Source of the DNA: JBDOQU01 sp039839375
GTDB taxonomy: Bacteria; Pseudomonadota; Alphaproteobacteria; DSM-16000; Inquilinaceae
Length of the DNA: 64,000 bases
Direction: 5' to 3'
NCBI RefSeq assembly: GCF_039839375.1
Contig: NZ_JBDOQU010000004.1
Span: forward strand, 186,001-250,000
Shown one piece after another: positions 33,897 to 43,378 of this stretch (within the stretch, counting starts at the first letter, position 1; each line of letters opens with the position of its first letter). Both the position numbers and the translations under genes were made by a program. The notes under the pieces are model-generated. The model had not been told where the DNA came from and did no database searches. It was given only the letters and a program-made list of their open reading frames with translations.

Positions 33897-34784
33897 ATGC
33901 GTCGCGATCAACTCACCGGCATCGGCGCCTTCGCGGCGGTTGCCGAACGGCGGAGCTTCACTGCCGCCGCGGCGGCGCTCGGCGTCTCCCCCTCCGCCCT
34001 CAGCCATGCTGTCCGGGCGCTGGAGGAACGGCTGGGCATCCGGCTACTGGACCGGTCGACCCGAAGCGTCGGGCTGACGGAGGCCGGGGAACGCTATCTG
34101 GCGCGCGTTCGCCCGGCGCTGGATGAGCTGGCGACGGCGGCCGAGGAACTGGACGAACTGCGTGACACGCCCTCGGGCGTGCTGAGGCTCGACGTCTCCC
34201 GGCCGGCTTATTTCTCCGTCCTCTCGCCCAGGCTCGCCGCCTTCCGGGCGGCCTATCCGGACATCAGGCTGGAACTGACGCTGGCGGATTCGCTGTCGGA
34301 CATCGTCGCCAATGGCTGCGACGCCGGCATCCGATTGGGCGAGACGCTGCAGCAGGACATGGTGGCCGTGCGGATCGGGGAAGGGCTGGAGACGGTGATC
34401 GCCGCCGCGCCGGCCTATTTCGCCGGCAGGCCGAAGCCGCTGCGGCCGGAGGATCTGGCCGGCCACGAATGCCTCAATTTCCGCTTCCCCTCCAGCGGCG
34501 CGATCTATCGCTGGGAGTTCGAACGGGAGGGCCACGAAGTCGACATCGCCGTCCCCGGCGCGATCGTCGCCAACGACGCCCTCGTCCTGCGCGACATGGC
34601 TCTCGCCGGCCTCGGGCTCGGCTACTTCCTCAGCGACATGGTCGCGGACGACCTCGCCTCCGGCCGCCTCGTCCGCGTCCTGGAGGACTGGTCCCCGCGC
34701 TTCCCCGGTCACTGCCTCTACTACTCCAGCCGCCGCCTCCCGCCCGCCAAGCTGCGGGCGCTTATCGACACGTTGAGGGGGTGA
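33897..34784 (+). CDS. LysR-family transcriptional regulator
   Basis: This 295-residue LysR protein has an N-terminal winged helix (FAAVAERRSFTAAAAALGVSPSALSHAV, split over two helices; LGIRLLDRSTRSVGLTEAG) and a periplasmic-binding-like effector domain (GVLRLDVSRPAYFSVLSPRL to the end). It is divergent from paoABC and is likely its regulator. The ATG at 33897 begins MRRDQL, the usual first residues of such proteins; the open frame upstream only shadows paoA. The effector is unknown, possibly an aromatic aldehyde or acid. Confidence 0.9.
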   Translation: MRRDQLTGIGAFAAVAERRSFTAAAAALGVSPSALSHAVRALEERLGIRLLDRSTRSVGLTEAGERYLARVRPALDELATAAEELDELRDTPSGVLRLDVSRPAYFSVLSPRLAAFRAAYPDIRLELTLADSLSDIVANGCDAGIRLGETLQQDMVAVRIGEGLETVIAAAPAYFAGRPKPLRPEDLAGHECLNFRFPSSGAIYRWEFEREGHEVDIAVPGAIVANDALVLRDMALAGLGLGYFLSDMVADDLASGRLVRVLEDWSPRFPGHCLYYSSRRLPPAKLRALIDTLRG

Positions 34785-34792
34785 GGCTTCGT

Positions 34793-34912
34793 TATTGATC
34801 ATTCTCCAGCGAACGCCGGAACCCATAGGCCCTGACCGCCGATTTCACCTCATCCTGAGCCCGTCGAAGGATGCGTGCCCACATGGTTCGACAAGCTCAC
34901 CATGAGGGAGAG
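34793..34912. repeat. Degenerate repeat A followed by repeat B
   Basis: A decayed family-A arm (TGATCATTCTCCAGCGAACGCC) is followed by a family-B element at 34849-34906: CTCATCCTGAGCCCGTCGAA on one side and TTCGACAAGCTCACCATGAG on the other, an imperfect long hairpin. It lies between the convergent lysR gene and the small gene at 34940. Confidence 0.75.
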
Positions 34913-34939
34913 GGGCGGCGATGAAATGGCCGCGCCGCC

Positions 34940-35101
34940 TCACTTAAAGCTGTTGTCGACTTTCGCGGCGCGGGCGATATCGGCTATCGAGCGGAACGAG
35001 AACTCCCCGGCGTCCGCCTGCTTCAGCCCTGCCGCGATCTCGCGCCGAAGCACGGCCAGCTTTTCCAATTCGTCTGTCCGGCTGACACTGGTAGCGGGCA
35101 T
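34940..35101 (-). CDS. Small protein resembling the toxin-binding half of ParD/RHH antitoxins
   Basis: A 53-residue frame with its own Shine-Dalgarno (GAGGGAG, about 6 bases before the ATG). The sequence MPATSVSRTDELEKLAVLRR continues into EIAAGLKQADAGEFSFRSI, closely recalling the C-terminal toxin-contacting segment of ParD antitoxins (compare SLQAAITEGVESGEAEPFD in the parD of this window). It lacks the N-terminal RHH and no toxin gene is adjacent. It may be an orphan antitoxin, an antitoxin remnant, or an unrelated small protein. It follows a strong hairpin downstream of the aldehyde dehydrogenase. Confidence 0.55.
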   Translation of the reverse strand: MPATSVSRTDELEKLAVLRREIAAGLKQADAGEFSFRSIADIARAAKVDNSFK

Positions 35102-35121
35102 CCCAATCTCCCTCGGAATCT

Positions 35122-35154
35122 GCCGCCGGAAGCGCCAGTTGCGCTTCCGGCGGC
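35122..35154 (-). terminator. Strong hairpin after the aldehyde dehydrogenase gene
   Basis: A perfect 14-base stem, GCCGCCGGAAGCGC and GCGCTTCCGGCGGC, with a 5-base loop (CAGTT) lies 8 bases after the aldehyde dehydrogenase stop. No T-run follows on the minus strand, so it may be a leaky terminator or an mRNA-stabilising structure before the small gene. Confidence 0.65.
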
Positions 35155-35162
35155 GGTCGCCC

Positions 35163-36662
35163 TCAGTGCAGTTCGATCCAGACCGTCTTCAGGTCGGTGA
35201 ACTTGTCCATGGCGTGCATGCTCTTGTCGCGGCCGAAGCCGGATTGCTTGAAGCCGCCGAAGGGGGTGGTGATGTCGCCGCCGTCGAAGCAGTTGATCCA
35301 GACCGATCCGGCGCGTAGCGCGCGGGCCGCCTTCATCGCCTTGTTGACGTCGGAGGTCCAGACCGCGGCGGCCAGGCCGTAGATCGTGTCGTTGGCGATC
35401 TTCATCGCCTCCTCCTCGTCCTTGAAGGTCAGGGTCGCCAGGACAGGGCCGAAGATCTCCTCCCGCGCGATCGTCATGTCGTTGGCGACATTGTCGAAGA
35501 TCGTGGGCTCGACATAGAAGCCACCGCTGTCGGAACGGGCGCGGACGCCGCCCATGCGCAGATTGGCGCCGCCTTCCTTGCCCTTCTCGATATAGCCCAG
35601 CACCCGCTCCATCTGCTGCTCGTCGACGATGGCGCCCATCGTCGTCTTCGGGTCCAGCGGGTTGCCGGGAGCCATCTTGCGGCCCCAGTCCATCACCTTC
35701 TCAAGGAACGCGTCCTTGATCGTCTCATGGACCAGCAGGCGGGAGCCGGCATTGCAGACCTCCCCCTGGTTGAAGAAGATGCCGAAGGCCGCGTTCTTTG
35801 CCGCGATGTCCAGGTCGTGGGCGTCGGGCAGCACGATATGCGGGGTCTTGCCGCCGCATTCCAGCGCCACCCGCTTCATGTTGCTTTCGCCGGAATATTT
35901 CAGGAAGAACTTGCCGACCTCCGTCGATCCGGTGAAGGTCAGTGCGTCCACGTCCATATGGCGGCCGATCGCCTGGCCGGCTTCCTCGCCCAGCCCCGGA
36001 ACGACGTTCAGAACGCCCTCGGGCAGCCCCGCCTCGACCGCCAGTTCGGCCAGCCGGAGGGCGGTCAGGGAGGATTGCTCCGCCGGCTTCAACACCACCG
36101 AATTGCCGGTCGCCAGCGCCGGCCCCAGCTTCCAGGCGGCCATGATCATCGGGAAGTTCCACGGCACCACCGCGCCGACGACGCCCAGCGGCTCCCGCAG
36201 GATCATCGCCACCACGTTGGACGCGGTCGGGGCGACCTCGTCATAAACCTTGTCGATGGCCTCCGCGTAATACTGGATGCAGCCGGCCGTTGCGGGCACG
36301 TCGATCGAGCTGGAATCGGCGATCGGCTTGCCCATGTCCAGCGTCTCCAGCAGCGCCAACTCCGTCCCGTGGGCGCGGATGGCGTCGGCGAAGGCGAGCA
36401 TCACCTTCTTCCGATCGCGGGGCGCCATCTTCGCCCAGACGCCGCTTTCGAACGCCTTGCGGCCCGACGCCACCGCGCGGTCGACATCCTCGACATCGCC
36501 GCTCGCCACCTGGGTCAGCACCTTGCCGTCGACAGGGCTGATGCAGTCGAAGGTTCGGCCGGACGCGGCCGGCGCGAACTTTCCGTCGATGAAGCACTGG
36601 TTGCGGTAATTGAGCGTTGCCGCCTGGCCGCGCCAATCGTCCAGCGAGAGGGCTGCGGACAT
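35163..36662 (-). CDS. NAD(P)-dependent aldehyde dehydrogenase (PuuC/betaine-aldehyde type)
   Basis: This 499-residue ALDH has all key residues: VVPWNFPMIMAAWKLGPALA, the NAD-fold TFTGSTEVGKFF, the general-base glutamate in LECGGKTPHIVL and the nucleophilic cysteine in NQGEVCNAGSRLLV. The C-terminal end GGFKQSGFGRDKSMHAMDKFT matches gamma-glutamyl-gamma-aminobutyraldehyde dehydrogenase (PuuC) and related broad-range enzymes. No polyamine-catabolism partner is nearby, so the substrate stays open. It appears monocistronic or followed by the small antitoxin-like gene. Confidence 0.9.
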   Translation of the reverse strand: MSAALSLDDWRGQAATLNYRNQCFIDGKFAPAASGRTFDCISPVDGKVLTQVASGDVEDVDRAVASGRKAFESGVWAKMAPRDRKKVMLAFADAIRAHGTELALLETLDMGKPIADSSSIDVPATAGCIQYYAEAIDKVYDEVAPTASNVVAMILREPLGVVGAVVPWNFPMIMAAWKLGPALATGNSVVLKPAEQSSLTALRLAELAVEAGLPEGVLNVVPGLGEEAGQAIGRHMDVDALTFTGSTEVGKFFLKYSGESNMKRVALECGGKTPHIVLPDAHDLDIAAKNAAFGIFFNQGEVCNAGSRLLVHETIKDAFLEKVMDWGRKMAPGNPLDPKTTMGAIVDEQQMERVLGYIEKGKEGGANLRMGGVRARSDSGGFYVEPTIFDNVANDMTIAREEIFGPVLATLTFKDEEEAMKIANDTIYGLAAAVWTSDVNKAMKAARALRAGSVWINCFDGGDITTPFGGFKQSGFGRDKSMHAMDKFTDLKTVWIELH

Positions 36663-36759
36663 GGGATTCCTCCATAGGATTAAGGTTTCGCGTTATCGCG
36701 GTGAAGCCAGTCTAGGGGGCGGCCTCTCCGTCCCGCAAGGGGGGCTTAGGGGCAGGCAC

Positions 36760-36978
36760 CTAAGGTAGTCCGTATCGTTCCCGATATTTGTCATGGGCGC
36801 TTGGCACCACCCGCTGAAGACCGCAGACCATGGTGATGCCCTCGACATCGTCGGCCGCCTGCACGGCCAGGTCCTCGACATCGACCATGAAGCATTCGCT
36901 GTGGTCGGACTGGACGCCGGCGGCACAGGCCGACAGCAGGGCGCCCGCGATCAGAAGAGAGGGAAGGGGGGAGGGCAT
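36760..36978 (-). CDS. Small predicted lipoprotein
   Basis: This 72-residue protein starts with a short basic-free signal (MPSPLPSLLIAGALLSAC) with a lipobox ALLSAC, so the mature protein of about 55 residues should be lipid-anchored at cysteine 18. The remainder has two more cysteines (SECFMVD, MVCGLQR) that could form a disulfide. No family was recognised. It is divergent from pccA and lies 97 bases upstream of the aldehyde dehydrogenase gene on the same strand. Confidence 0.65.
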   Translation of the reverse strand: MPSPLPSLLIAGALLSACAAGVQSDHSECFMVDVEDLAVQAADDVEGITMVCGLQRVVPSAHDKYRERYGLP

Positions 36979-37154
36979 GAGAACGGCTCCGTCCAGTGAA
37001 AGAAGCTATGGGCGTGAATACTCCAACGGCCCTGATACGGATGCGTTTCGCCAGTTGGTGCAAACAGGCATCGCGCTCTGCTATTCCTCATTCTCAAACC
37101 ACATTGCGGCGGCCGCGCCCGATGACAAGAGATGGACGGGAGGAAACCGGACGG

Positions 37155-39143
<1,989 letters not shown>

Positions 39144-39152
39144 GCCCCGCTC

Positions 39153-39602
39153 TTGTTCGCCGCCCAGCCACCCGAACCGGCCCATTGGGAAGGCCGCGTG
39201 CGATGGCTGCACAATGTGCTGGCCGACGCCCGGGACCGGCAGGATGCCGAAATCGGCGACCACACCGCCGCCCTGCTGGCGGAGCTGGAGACGGTGTTCG
39301 CGGCCGGGGCCTGGGTCGCCACGGTCATCCTCGCCGCCTCCATCGTGGAGGCGCATCTGCGGGCCTCGATGCCGGAGATCGGGCCCTATGGCAACGCCGT
39401 CTCCCTGTTCGGGGAGGCGGGGCTGACCGAGGAACATGACTGGCTCCGCCGCCGCCGGAACCGGCTGCTCTACGTCTCCGACCCGCCGGCCCTGACGCCG
39501 GACATGCACTGGTTCCAGGCCGAGGAGTTGGAGGCCGACGCCCGCCGCGCCGTCACGCTGATGGCCGACGCGCTGTTCCGGCCGCTCTACAGGCCGCTCT
39601 GA
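39153..39602 (+). CDS. Conserved hypothetical protein next to pccA
   Basis: This 149-residue protein starts at TTG 9 bases after the pccA stop; a GTG at 39198 is the alternative start. It is mostly helical, with a Trp/Arg-rich front (HWEGRVRWLHNVLADARDRQ), a hydrophobic centre (WVATVILAASIVEAHLRA) and a C-terminal DWLRRRRNRLLYVSDPP. The pattern resembles small helical proteins of the HEPN/DUF4145 kind (RNRLLY could recall an R-x4-H-like patch, but the His is missing). I do not recognise the family. Position suggests co-expression with pccA. Confidence 0.6.
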   Translation: MFAAQPPEPAHWEGRVRWLHNVLADARDRQDAEIGDHTAALLAELETVFAAGAWVATVILAASIVEAHLRASMPEIGPYGNAVSLFGEAGLTEEHDWLRRRRNRLLYVSDPPALTPDMHWFQAEELEADARRAVTLMADALFRPLYRPL

Positions 39603-39643
39603 GGGACATTGCCGTAAGCGCTACGAGCGGTCACAGTCGCGAA

Positions 39644-39943
39644 ATGACCGATGCTCCCCAACCCGACCGCCTGTCGGTCCGTCTCCTCATCGCCGGCCGC
39701 GTGCAGGGCGTCTTCTTCCGCAACTGGATGATCGCCGAGGCCAATCGCCTGAACCTCGACGGCTGGGTCCGCAACCGCGCCGACGGCACGGTCGAAGCCG
39801 TCATCGCCGGCCCGCGACCGGCCGTGGAGGAACTGGCCGAACTCTGCCGGCAAGGCCCGGACTCGGCCCAAGTCGCCTCCATCGACCGCACCCCCGCCCC
39901 CGACCCCGGCGCGAAAGGCTTCACCAAGGCGGCGACGGCCTAG
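39644..39943 (+). CDS. acyP: Acylphosphatase
   Basis: This 99-residue enzyme hydrolyses acyl phosphates. The family signature is intact: LIAGRVQGVFFRNWMIAEANRL with the catalytic arginine (residue about 20) and GWVRNRADGTVEAVIAG with the catalytic asparagine. The usual YR after FF is NW here (FFRNWM), a mild variation. Its stop overlaps the convergent lipB stop by 4 bases. Confidence 0.9.
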   Translation: MTDAPQPDRLSVRLLIAGRVQGVFFRNWMIAEANRLNLDGWVRNRADGTVEAVIAGPRPAVEELAELCRQGPDSAQVASIDRTPAPDPGAKGFTKAATA

Positions 39944-40662
39944 CGGTCCACCGGATCGGCCTCCTCGAAGACCTCGTCCCAGGCGGCGCGCAGGGCCACA
40001 TCCATGTCGGCCATCGTCACCGGCAGGCCGAGGTCGACCAGCGACGTCACGCCGTGCCCCCCGATGCCACCCTGGATGCCGCAGGGGACGATGCCCGCGA
40101 AGTGGGTGAGGTCGGGCTCGACGTTCAGCGATATCCCGTGGAAGGTCACCCACCGCCGCACCCGCACGCCGATCGCCGCGATCTTGTCCTCCTGTCCGGC
40201 CCGGCCGCCGCGCCTTCCCCTGTCGACCCAGATGCCGACGCGGCCGTCGCGCCGCTCTCCCTCGACATTGAACCGCGCGAGCGAGCGGATCAGCCACTCC
40301 TCAAGGTTCCGCACGAAGACGCGCAGGTCCGGCCCGCGCCGGTGCAGGTCCAGCATCACATAGGCCACGCGCTGGCCGGGGCCGTGATAGGTGAATTGCC
40401 CGCCGCGCCCGGTTCGATGGACGGGGAACCGTGTCGGCTCCAGCAGATCCTCGTCACGGGCCGACGTGCCGGCGGTATAGAGCGGCGGGTGCTCCAGCAG
40501 CCACACCAGCTCCGGCGCCTCGCCGCGCGCGATCCGGTCGACCCGCGCCTCCATCTCCGCGACGGCCTCTTCATAGGGGATCAGCCCTTCGGAAATCCGC
40601 CATTCCAGCCCCGGAGCCGGACTTTCGCCGACGGGCGCGCACAACTTCTTGATCGAGGTCAT
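39940..40662 (-). CDS. lipB: Octanoyltransferase for lipoate synthesis
   Basis: This 240-residue LipB transfers octanoate from ACP to lipoyl domains. The signature HRTGRGGQFTYHGPGQRVAYVMLD is complete, as are the lysine in QEDKIAAIGVRV (catalytic Lys) and the active cysteine in GIVPCGIQG. The N-terminus EWRISEGLIPYEEAVAEME fits the family. It is divergent from the tRNA-Leu gene and monocistronic. The downstream partner lipA is not in the window. Confidence 0.93.
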   Translation of the reverse strand: MTSIKKLCAPVGESPAPGLEWRISEGLIPYEEAVAEMEARVDRIARGEAPELVWLLEHPPLYTAGTSARDEDLLEPTRFPVHRTGRGGQFTYHGPGQRVAYVMLDLHRRGPDLRVFVRNLEEWLIRSLARFNVEGERRDGRVGIWVDRGRRGGRAGQEDKIAAIGVRVRRWVTFHGISLNVEPDLTHFAGIVPCGIQGGIGGHGVTSLVDLGLPVTMADMDVALRAAWDEVFEEADPVDR

Positions 40663-40725
40663 GCGATTTGGTATTCCCCCGTCACCTCGAAGGCAAGGTC
40701 CGTCTGATGGGCTTGCCTGACCGGT

Positions 40726-40812
40726 GCGGTCGTGGCGGAATTGGTAGACGCGCAGCGTTGAGGTCGCTGTGGGCTAACCCCCGTGGAAGTTCGAGTCTTC
40801 TCGACCGCACCA
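40726..40812 (+). tRNA. tRNA-Leu (anticodon GAG)
   Basis: The 87-base sequence folds as a class II tRNA. The acceptor stem GCGGTCG pairs with CGACCGC, followed by A and an encoded CCA. The anticodon arm CAGCG-TTGAGGT-CGCTG gives anticodon GAG. A long variable arm (TGGGCTAACCCCCG region) and the T-loop GTTCGAGTC are present. It reads CUC/CUU codons. No integrase or attachment duplication was seen at its 3' end. Confidence 0.95.
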
Positions 40813-40832
40813 ATCTTCTTTTCGAGAAATTC

Positions 40833-41273
40833 CGTCATGCCGGACTTGATCCGGCGTCGATGGCCGCAGGGACGCGGCCCGGTTCTTCGCCGACGGTGAA
40901 GCGGCGATGACCCATGGATTCCGGATCAAGTCCGGAATGACCAATAAAAACAATGTGGTGCCCCAACCAGCACAACGTCATGCCGGACCTGATCCGGCAT
41001 CCATGCGGCGTCGAAGGCCGCCGGACGCGGCCCAGTTCTTCGCCGACGGTGAAGCGGCGCTGACCCATGGATTCCGGATCAAGTCCGGAATGACCAATAA
41101 AAACAATGTGGTGTCCCAACCAGCACAACGTCATGCCGGACTTGATCCGGCATCCATGGGAAGTCGACACCGCATGGATTCCGGCTCGGGGGCCGGAATG
41201 ACCGAAAAGGAAACCTCATGGTGAGCCCGTCGAACCATGTGTGCACACACCTTTCGACAAGCTCAAGGTGAGG
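40833..41273. repeat. Partially tandem repeat array A plus one repeat B
   Basis: Units beginning CGTCATGCCGGA start at 40833, 40976 and 41129, so periods are 143 and 153 bases. Each full unit holds a palindrome ATGCCGGA...TCCGGCAT, a linker (CGGTTCTTCGCCGACGGTGAAGC in the first), a second palindrome ATTCCGGA-TCAAG-TCCGGAAT and an A-rich spacer with AATAAAAACAATGTGGTG. A last arm ends near 41206, and a family-B hairpin follows (41215-41273). It separates the tRNA from the convergent IalB-like gene. Confidence 0.9.
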
Positions 41274-41289
41274 AGGTTCTCTCCCCCGC

Positions 41290-41793
41290 TCACTGCGTTA
41301 TCGAATTGTACGCCGCCGTGAAGCCGATCAGGGAAAGGTCGATCCGCACCTGTCGCTGGTCGGCGGCGATATAGCTGATCGTCGCCTCGTCGCCGGCCCC
41401 GAACTGCTCGATCAGGTCGTTCGCCGTGGCCCCGGTGATCGACCCTCGGCAGATGTCCCCCGAACAGGAAGGCAGCGAGGCGAGCAGCGGCTCCTGCCCG
41501 TCCACGCCGAGCCCGAATCCGGTGCTCTGCTGCGCATGGATCAGTTCGATAACCAGCGCCATCTGCTGGCTTGAATCCGGTCCAAGCGCGATCCTCGCGC
41601 CAAGCGGGCCGGCATCCGTGGCCAGACCGTTCTGGGTATAGATCACGCAAGGACGCGTGGTGTTCTCTCCGGGGGCCGGGCAGTTGCTGCGCCACTGCTG
41701 GAAGGCCTCTTCGACGCCGTCCTGCGCCTGCGCGCCGCCAGCCGCCAGGGCCAGGATGAAGGCGGAGATCAGGGGGATGGTGGAATGTCTCAT
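41290..41793 (-). CDS. Secreted IalB-like (invasion-associated locus B family) protein
   Basis: This 167-residue protein has a clear signal peptide (MRHSTIPLISAFILALAAGG, cleaved after AQA). The mature part fits the IalB family: W-x-x-NCPAP and a further cysteine early, FGLGVDGQEPLLASLPSC-SGDIC in the middle and IDLSLIGFTAAYNSI at the end, with paired cysteines likely forming disulfides. IalB-like proteins are periplasmic or surface proteins of alphaproteobacteria; despite the name most are not invasion factors. It is the last gene of the hfa-like operon, 31 bases after the lipoprotein gene. Confidence 0.75.
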   Translation of the reverse strand: MRHSTIPLISAFILALAAGGAQAQDGVEEAFQQWRSNCPAPGENTTRPCVIYTQNGLATDAGPLGARIALGPDSSQQMALVIELIHAQQSTGFGLGVDGQEPLLASLPSCSGDICRGSITGATANDLIEQFGAGDEATISYIAADQRQVRIDLSLIGFTAAYNSITQ

Positions 41794-41824
41794 GGCTTCC
41801 TCGCGTTCCTCTTTCAGGTGGTGG

Positions 41825-42181
41825 TCAGGATTCCAGGCACATCATCATCGGCGTCGGCGCCGATGCGCCCGGCAGGCATACCGGCTGAATCCCGCAACTG
41901 CCCGCGGGCTGCGGCTCCGTCTGCGGCAGATCGTCCAGCCGGGCCCGGCAGATGGGGGTGACTTCGCGGGCGGACTGGTCGGCCACCGCCTGGGCGGCCT
42001 GCTCCAGCCCCCGGCCCGCCTCGTAAGGCGCGCCCATGCCCAGCGCGTCGGACGATGGCGCGCCGCCGCCGACCAGCGCGCTGACCGCCGTCCCGACCAG
42101 CGCCGCCGTCACGCAGCCGCCCAGCGTCGCCGAGGCTAAAACCAGCAGCGCCGCCGCCGCCATTTCGGGCCTGCGCCTCAC
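41825..42181 (-). CDS. Small outer-envelope lipoprotein of the hfa-like operon
   Basis: The GTG at 42181 overlaps the stop of the upstream LuxR gene (GTGA). It gives 118 residues: a basic n-region VRRRPE, a hydrophobic core MAAAALLVLASATLGGC with the lipobox cysteine, then a glycine-rich region (VTAALVGTAVSALVGGG) that could insert in a membrane. The C-terminal half has six cysteines in short spacing. An ATG at 42163 is the alternative start. The open frame continues far upstream only as a shadow of the neighbours. Family unknown; context suggests a part of the surface-protein system. Confidence 0.65.
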   Translation of the reverse strand: MRRRPEMAAAALLVLASATLGGCVTAALVGTAVSALVGGGAPSSDALGMGAPYEAGRGLEQAAQAVADQSAREVTPICRARLDDLPQTEPQPAGSCGIQPVCLPGASAPTPMMMCLES

Positions 42182-42885
42182 AGCCTTTCTCCGGCATGGG
42201 CCGCGCCGTTCATGCCGGCCGCGCGATCGGTCCGTCCCAGGGCCCAGATCGCCGCCTGGGTCCGGTTGCCGACATGGATCTTCTTCAGCAACCGCCGCAC
42301 CTGGACCTTCACCGTCGCCTCGGCGATGCCCAGCCGGCGCGCGATGACCTTGTTGGGCTCGCCCTCCACCAGATGCTGCAGGATCTCCGCCTCCCGCGGC
42401 GTCAGCCGGGGTCCCGGATGCCCCGGCGTCGCGGCGGCGCGCGGCGGCGCGGTCCCACCGATCAGCCGCGCCGCCAGCCGCGTCGGAAAGACGTTCTCGC
42501 CCAGCATCACCAGCGCGATGGACTGGATCAGCGCCTCCTTGGAGATGCCGCGCGGCAGCAGGGCGTGGAATCCCAGATCGAGCGCCAGCATCAGCTGGTC
42601 CATCGATTCCTCCGAGACGAGGACGACCAGGCGCAAGGTGGGACGCTCCGCCATCAGCCGTTTCAGCCCGGCGGCGGGAGAAGGGTCGATCGGTGGCATG
42701 TCGAGGAAGATCGCCACCGTCATGTCGGCCGGCGACGCGTCGCCGGCGTTGCCGATCAGCGCCTCGAAGCCGGGCAGGCTGCCGGTCACGCGGATCGGCG
42801 AATCTTTCAGGAGATGGCGTAGCCCGTCCCGGAACAGCACCTCGCCGCCCACCAGCGTCGCGTCGATGGTATTGGTCCGGTCCAT
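42178..42885 (-). CDS. LuxR-type regulator with altered receiver domain (in hfa-like operon)
   Basis: This 235-residue protein has a C-terminal LuxR/NarL HTH (LTPREAEILQHLVEGEPNKVIARRLG, split; EATVKVQVRRLLKKIHVGNRTQAAIWA). The N-terminal receiver-like domain starts ATLVGGEVLFRDGLRHLLK, where the usual DD pair is GE. A possible phospho-site D62 (IFLDMPP) remains, but the conserved lysine is replaced (LLPRGIS). Phosphorylation is therefore doubtful. It lies inside the operon between the HfaA-like and lipoprotein genes, and probably controls this locus. Two paralogues lie at 45649 and 47125. Confidence 0.85.
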   Translation of the reverse strand: MDRTNTIDATLVGGEVLFRDGLRHLLKDSPIRVTGSLPGFEALIGNAGDASPADMTVAIFLDMPPIDPSPAAGLKRLMAERPTLRLVVLVSEESMDQLMLALDLGFHALLPRGISKEALIQSIALVMLGENVFPTRLAARLIGGTAPPRAAATPGHPGPRLTPREAEILQHLVEGEPNKVIARRLGIAEATVKVQVRRLLKKIHVGNRTQAAIWALGRTDRAAGMNGAAHAGERL

Positions 42886-42921
42886 GACATCCTCGGCTCC
42901 CCGGTTTCTTCGGGCTTTGCG

Positions 42922-43308
42922 TCAGTCGCTGGCGGTTTCGCCATTCAGCGCGTCGGTGACGGTGTCGACGGGGGAGTTGGAGTTGGAGGTCGCGGTCTGG
43001 TCGCCATCGCTCGCCTGGTCCGCGCCGATATCCGCGTTCGCGCCCTTGCCGACGAAGATGCAGGCCATGTTGGATGTCGCGCTGCCGGTCTGCCCGTCGG
43101 CGCCGCCGCAGATGACCTGCGTGACCTCTCCCGAGCTCCCGCCCGATCCGTTCTGGTCCTCTCTGTCCTCCACCGCCCGCATTGAGAAGGCGATGCCCAC
43201 CCGGTCGCGTGGCTGGAAGTTGTAGGGCCGTTCCATCATCTGCGCCTGCGCGGCGCCGGAAGCGCCGAGCATCAGGAGCGCGACCAGTGAAACCGTCGAA
43301 CGACGCAT
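42922..43308 (-). CDS. hfaA: HfaA-like small secreted protein
   Basis: This 128-residue protein has a signal peptide (MRRSTVSLVALLMLGASGAA, cleavage after AQA). The mature N-terminus is QMMERPYNFQPRDRVG, then a low-complexity Ser/Gly linker. The C-terminal part SATSNMACIFVGKGANADIG continues with QTATSNSNS and resembles the TAIGN-x-L-x-V...TQ-N-GDQ-A pattern of HfaA/curlin-like subunits. HfaA is a holdfast-anchor protein exported through the HfaB pore. The assignment relies on layout, size and the neighbouring hfaB and hfaD; sequence similarity alone is modest. Two mature cysteines are unusual for the family. Confidence 0.55.
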   Translation of the reverse strand: MRRSTVSLVALLMLGASGAAQAQMMERPYNFQPRDRVGIAFSMRAVEDREDQNGSGGSSGEVTQVICGGADGQTGSATSNMACIFVGKGANADIGADQASDGDQTATSNSNSPVDTVTDALNGETASD

Positions 43309-43378
43309 GATGTCCTCCTGTCCTGTTTCCTCTGGAAAAAGGAGGGGAGCGGCCGAAACCGCTCCCCCGAACCATGGA

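Noticed and set aside
39153..39602. HEPN toxin after pccA
   Set aside because: The R-x4-H catalytic motif is not complete, and there is no nucleotidyltransferase partner; left as hypothetical.
40726..40832. Genomic island attachment site at tRNA-Leu
   Set aside because: No integrase gene and no duplicated tRNA 3' end were found; the following sequence is repeat A.
40833..41215. Regularly spaced palindromic repeats that look like a CRISPR array
   Set aside because: The period is 143-153 bases, the spacers are themselves repeated, and there are no cas genes. It is a duplicated palindromic element.
41825..43375. 516-residue continuous frame across the lipoprotein, LuxR and HfaA-like genes
   Set aside because: Only the last 118 residues encode a recognisable lipoprotein; the rest is out of frame with the two clear genes on the same strand.
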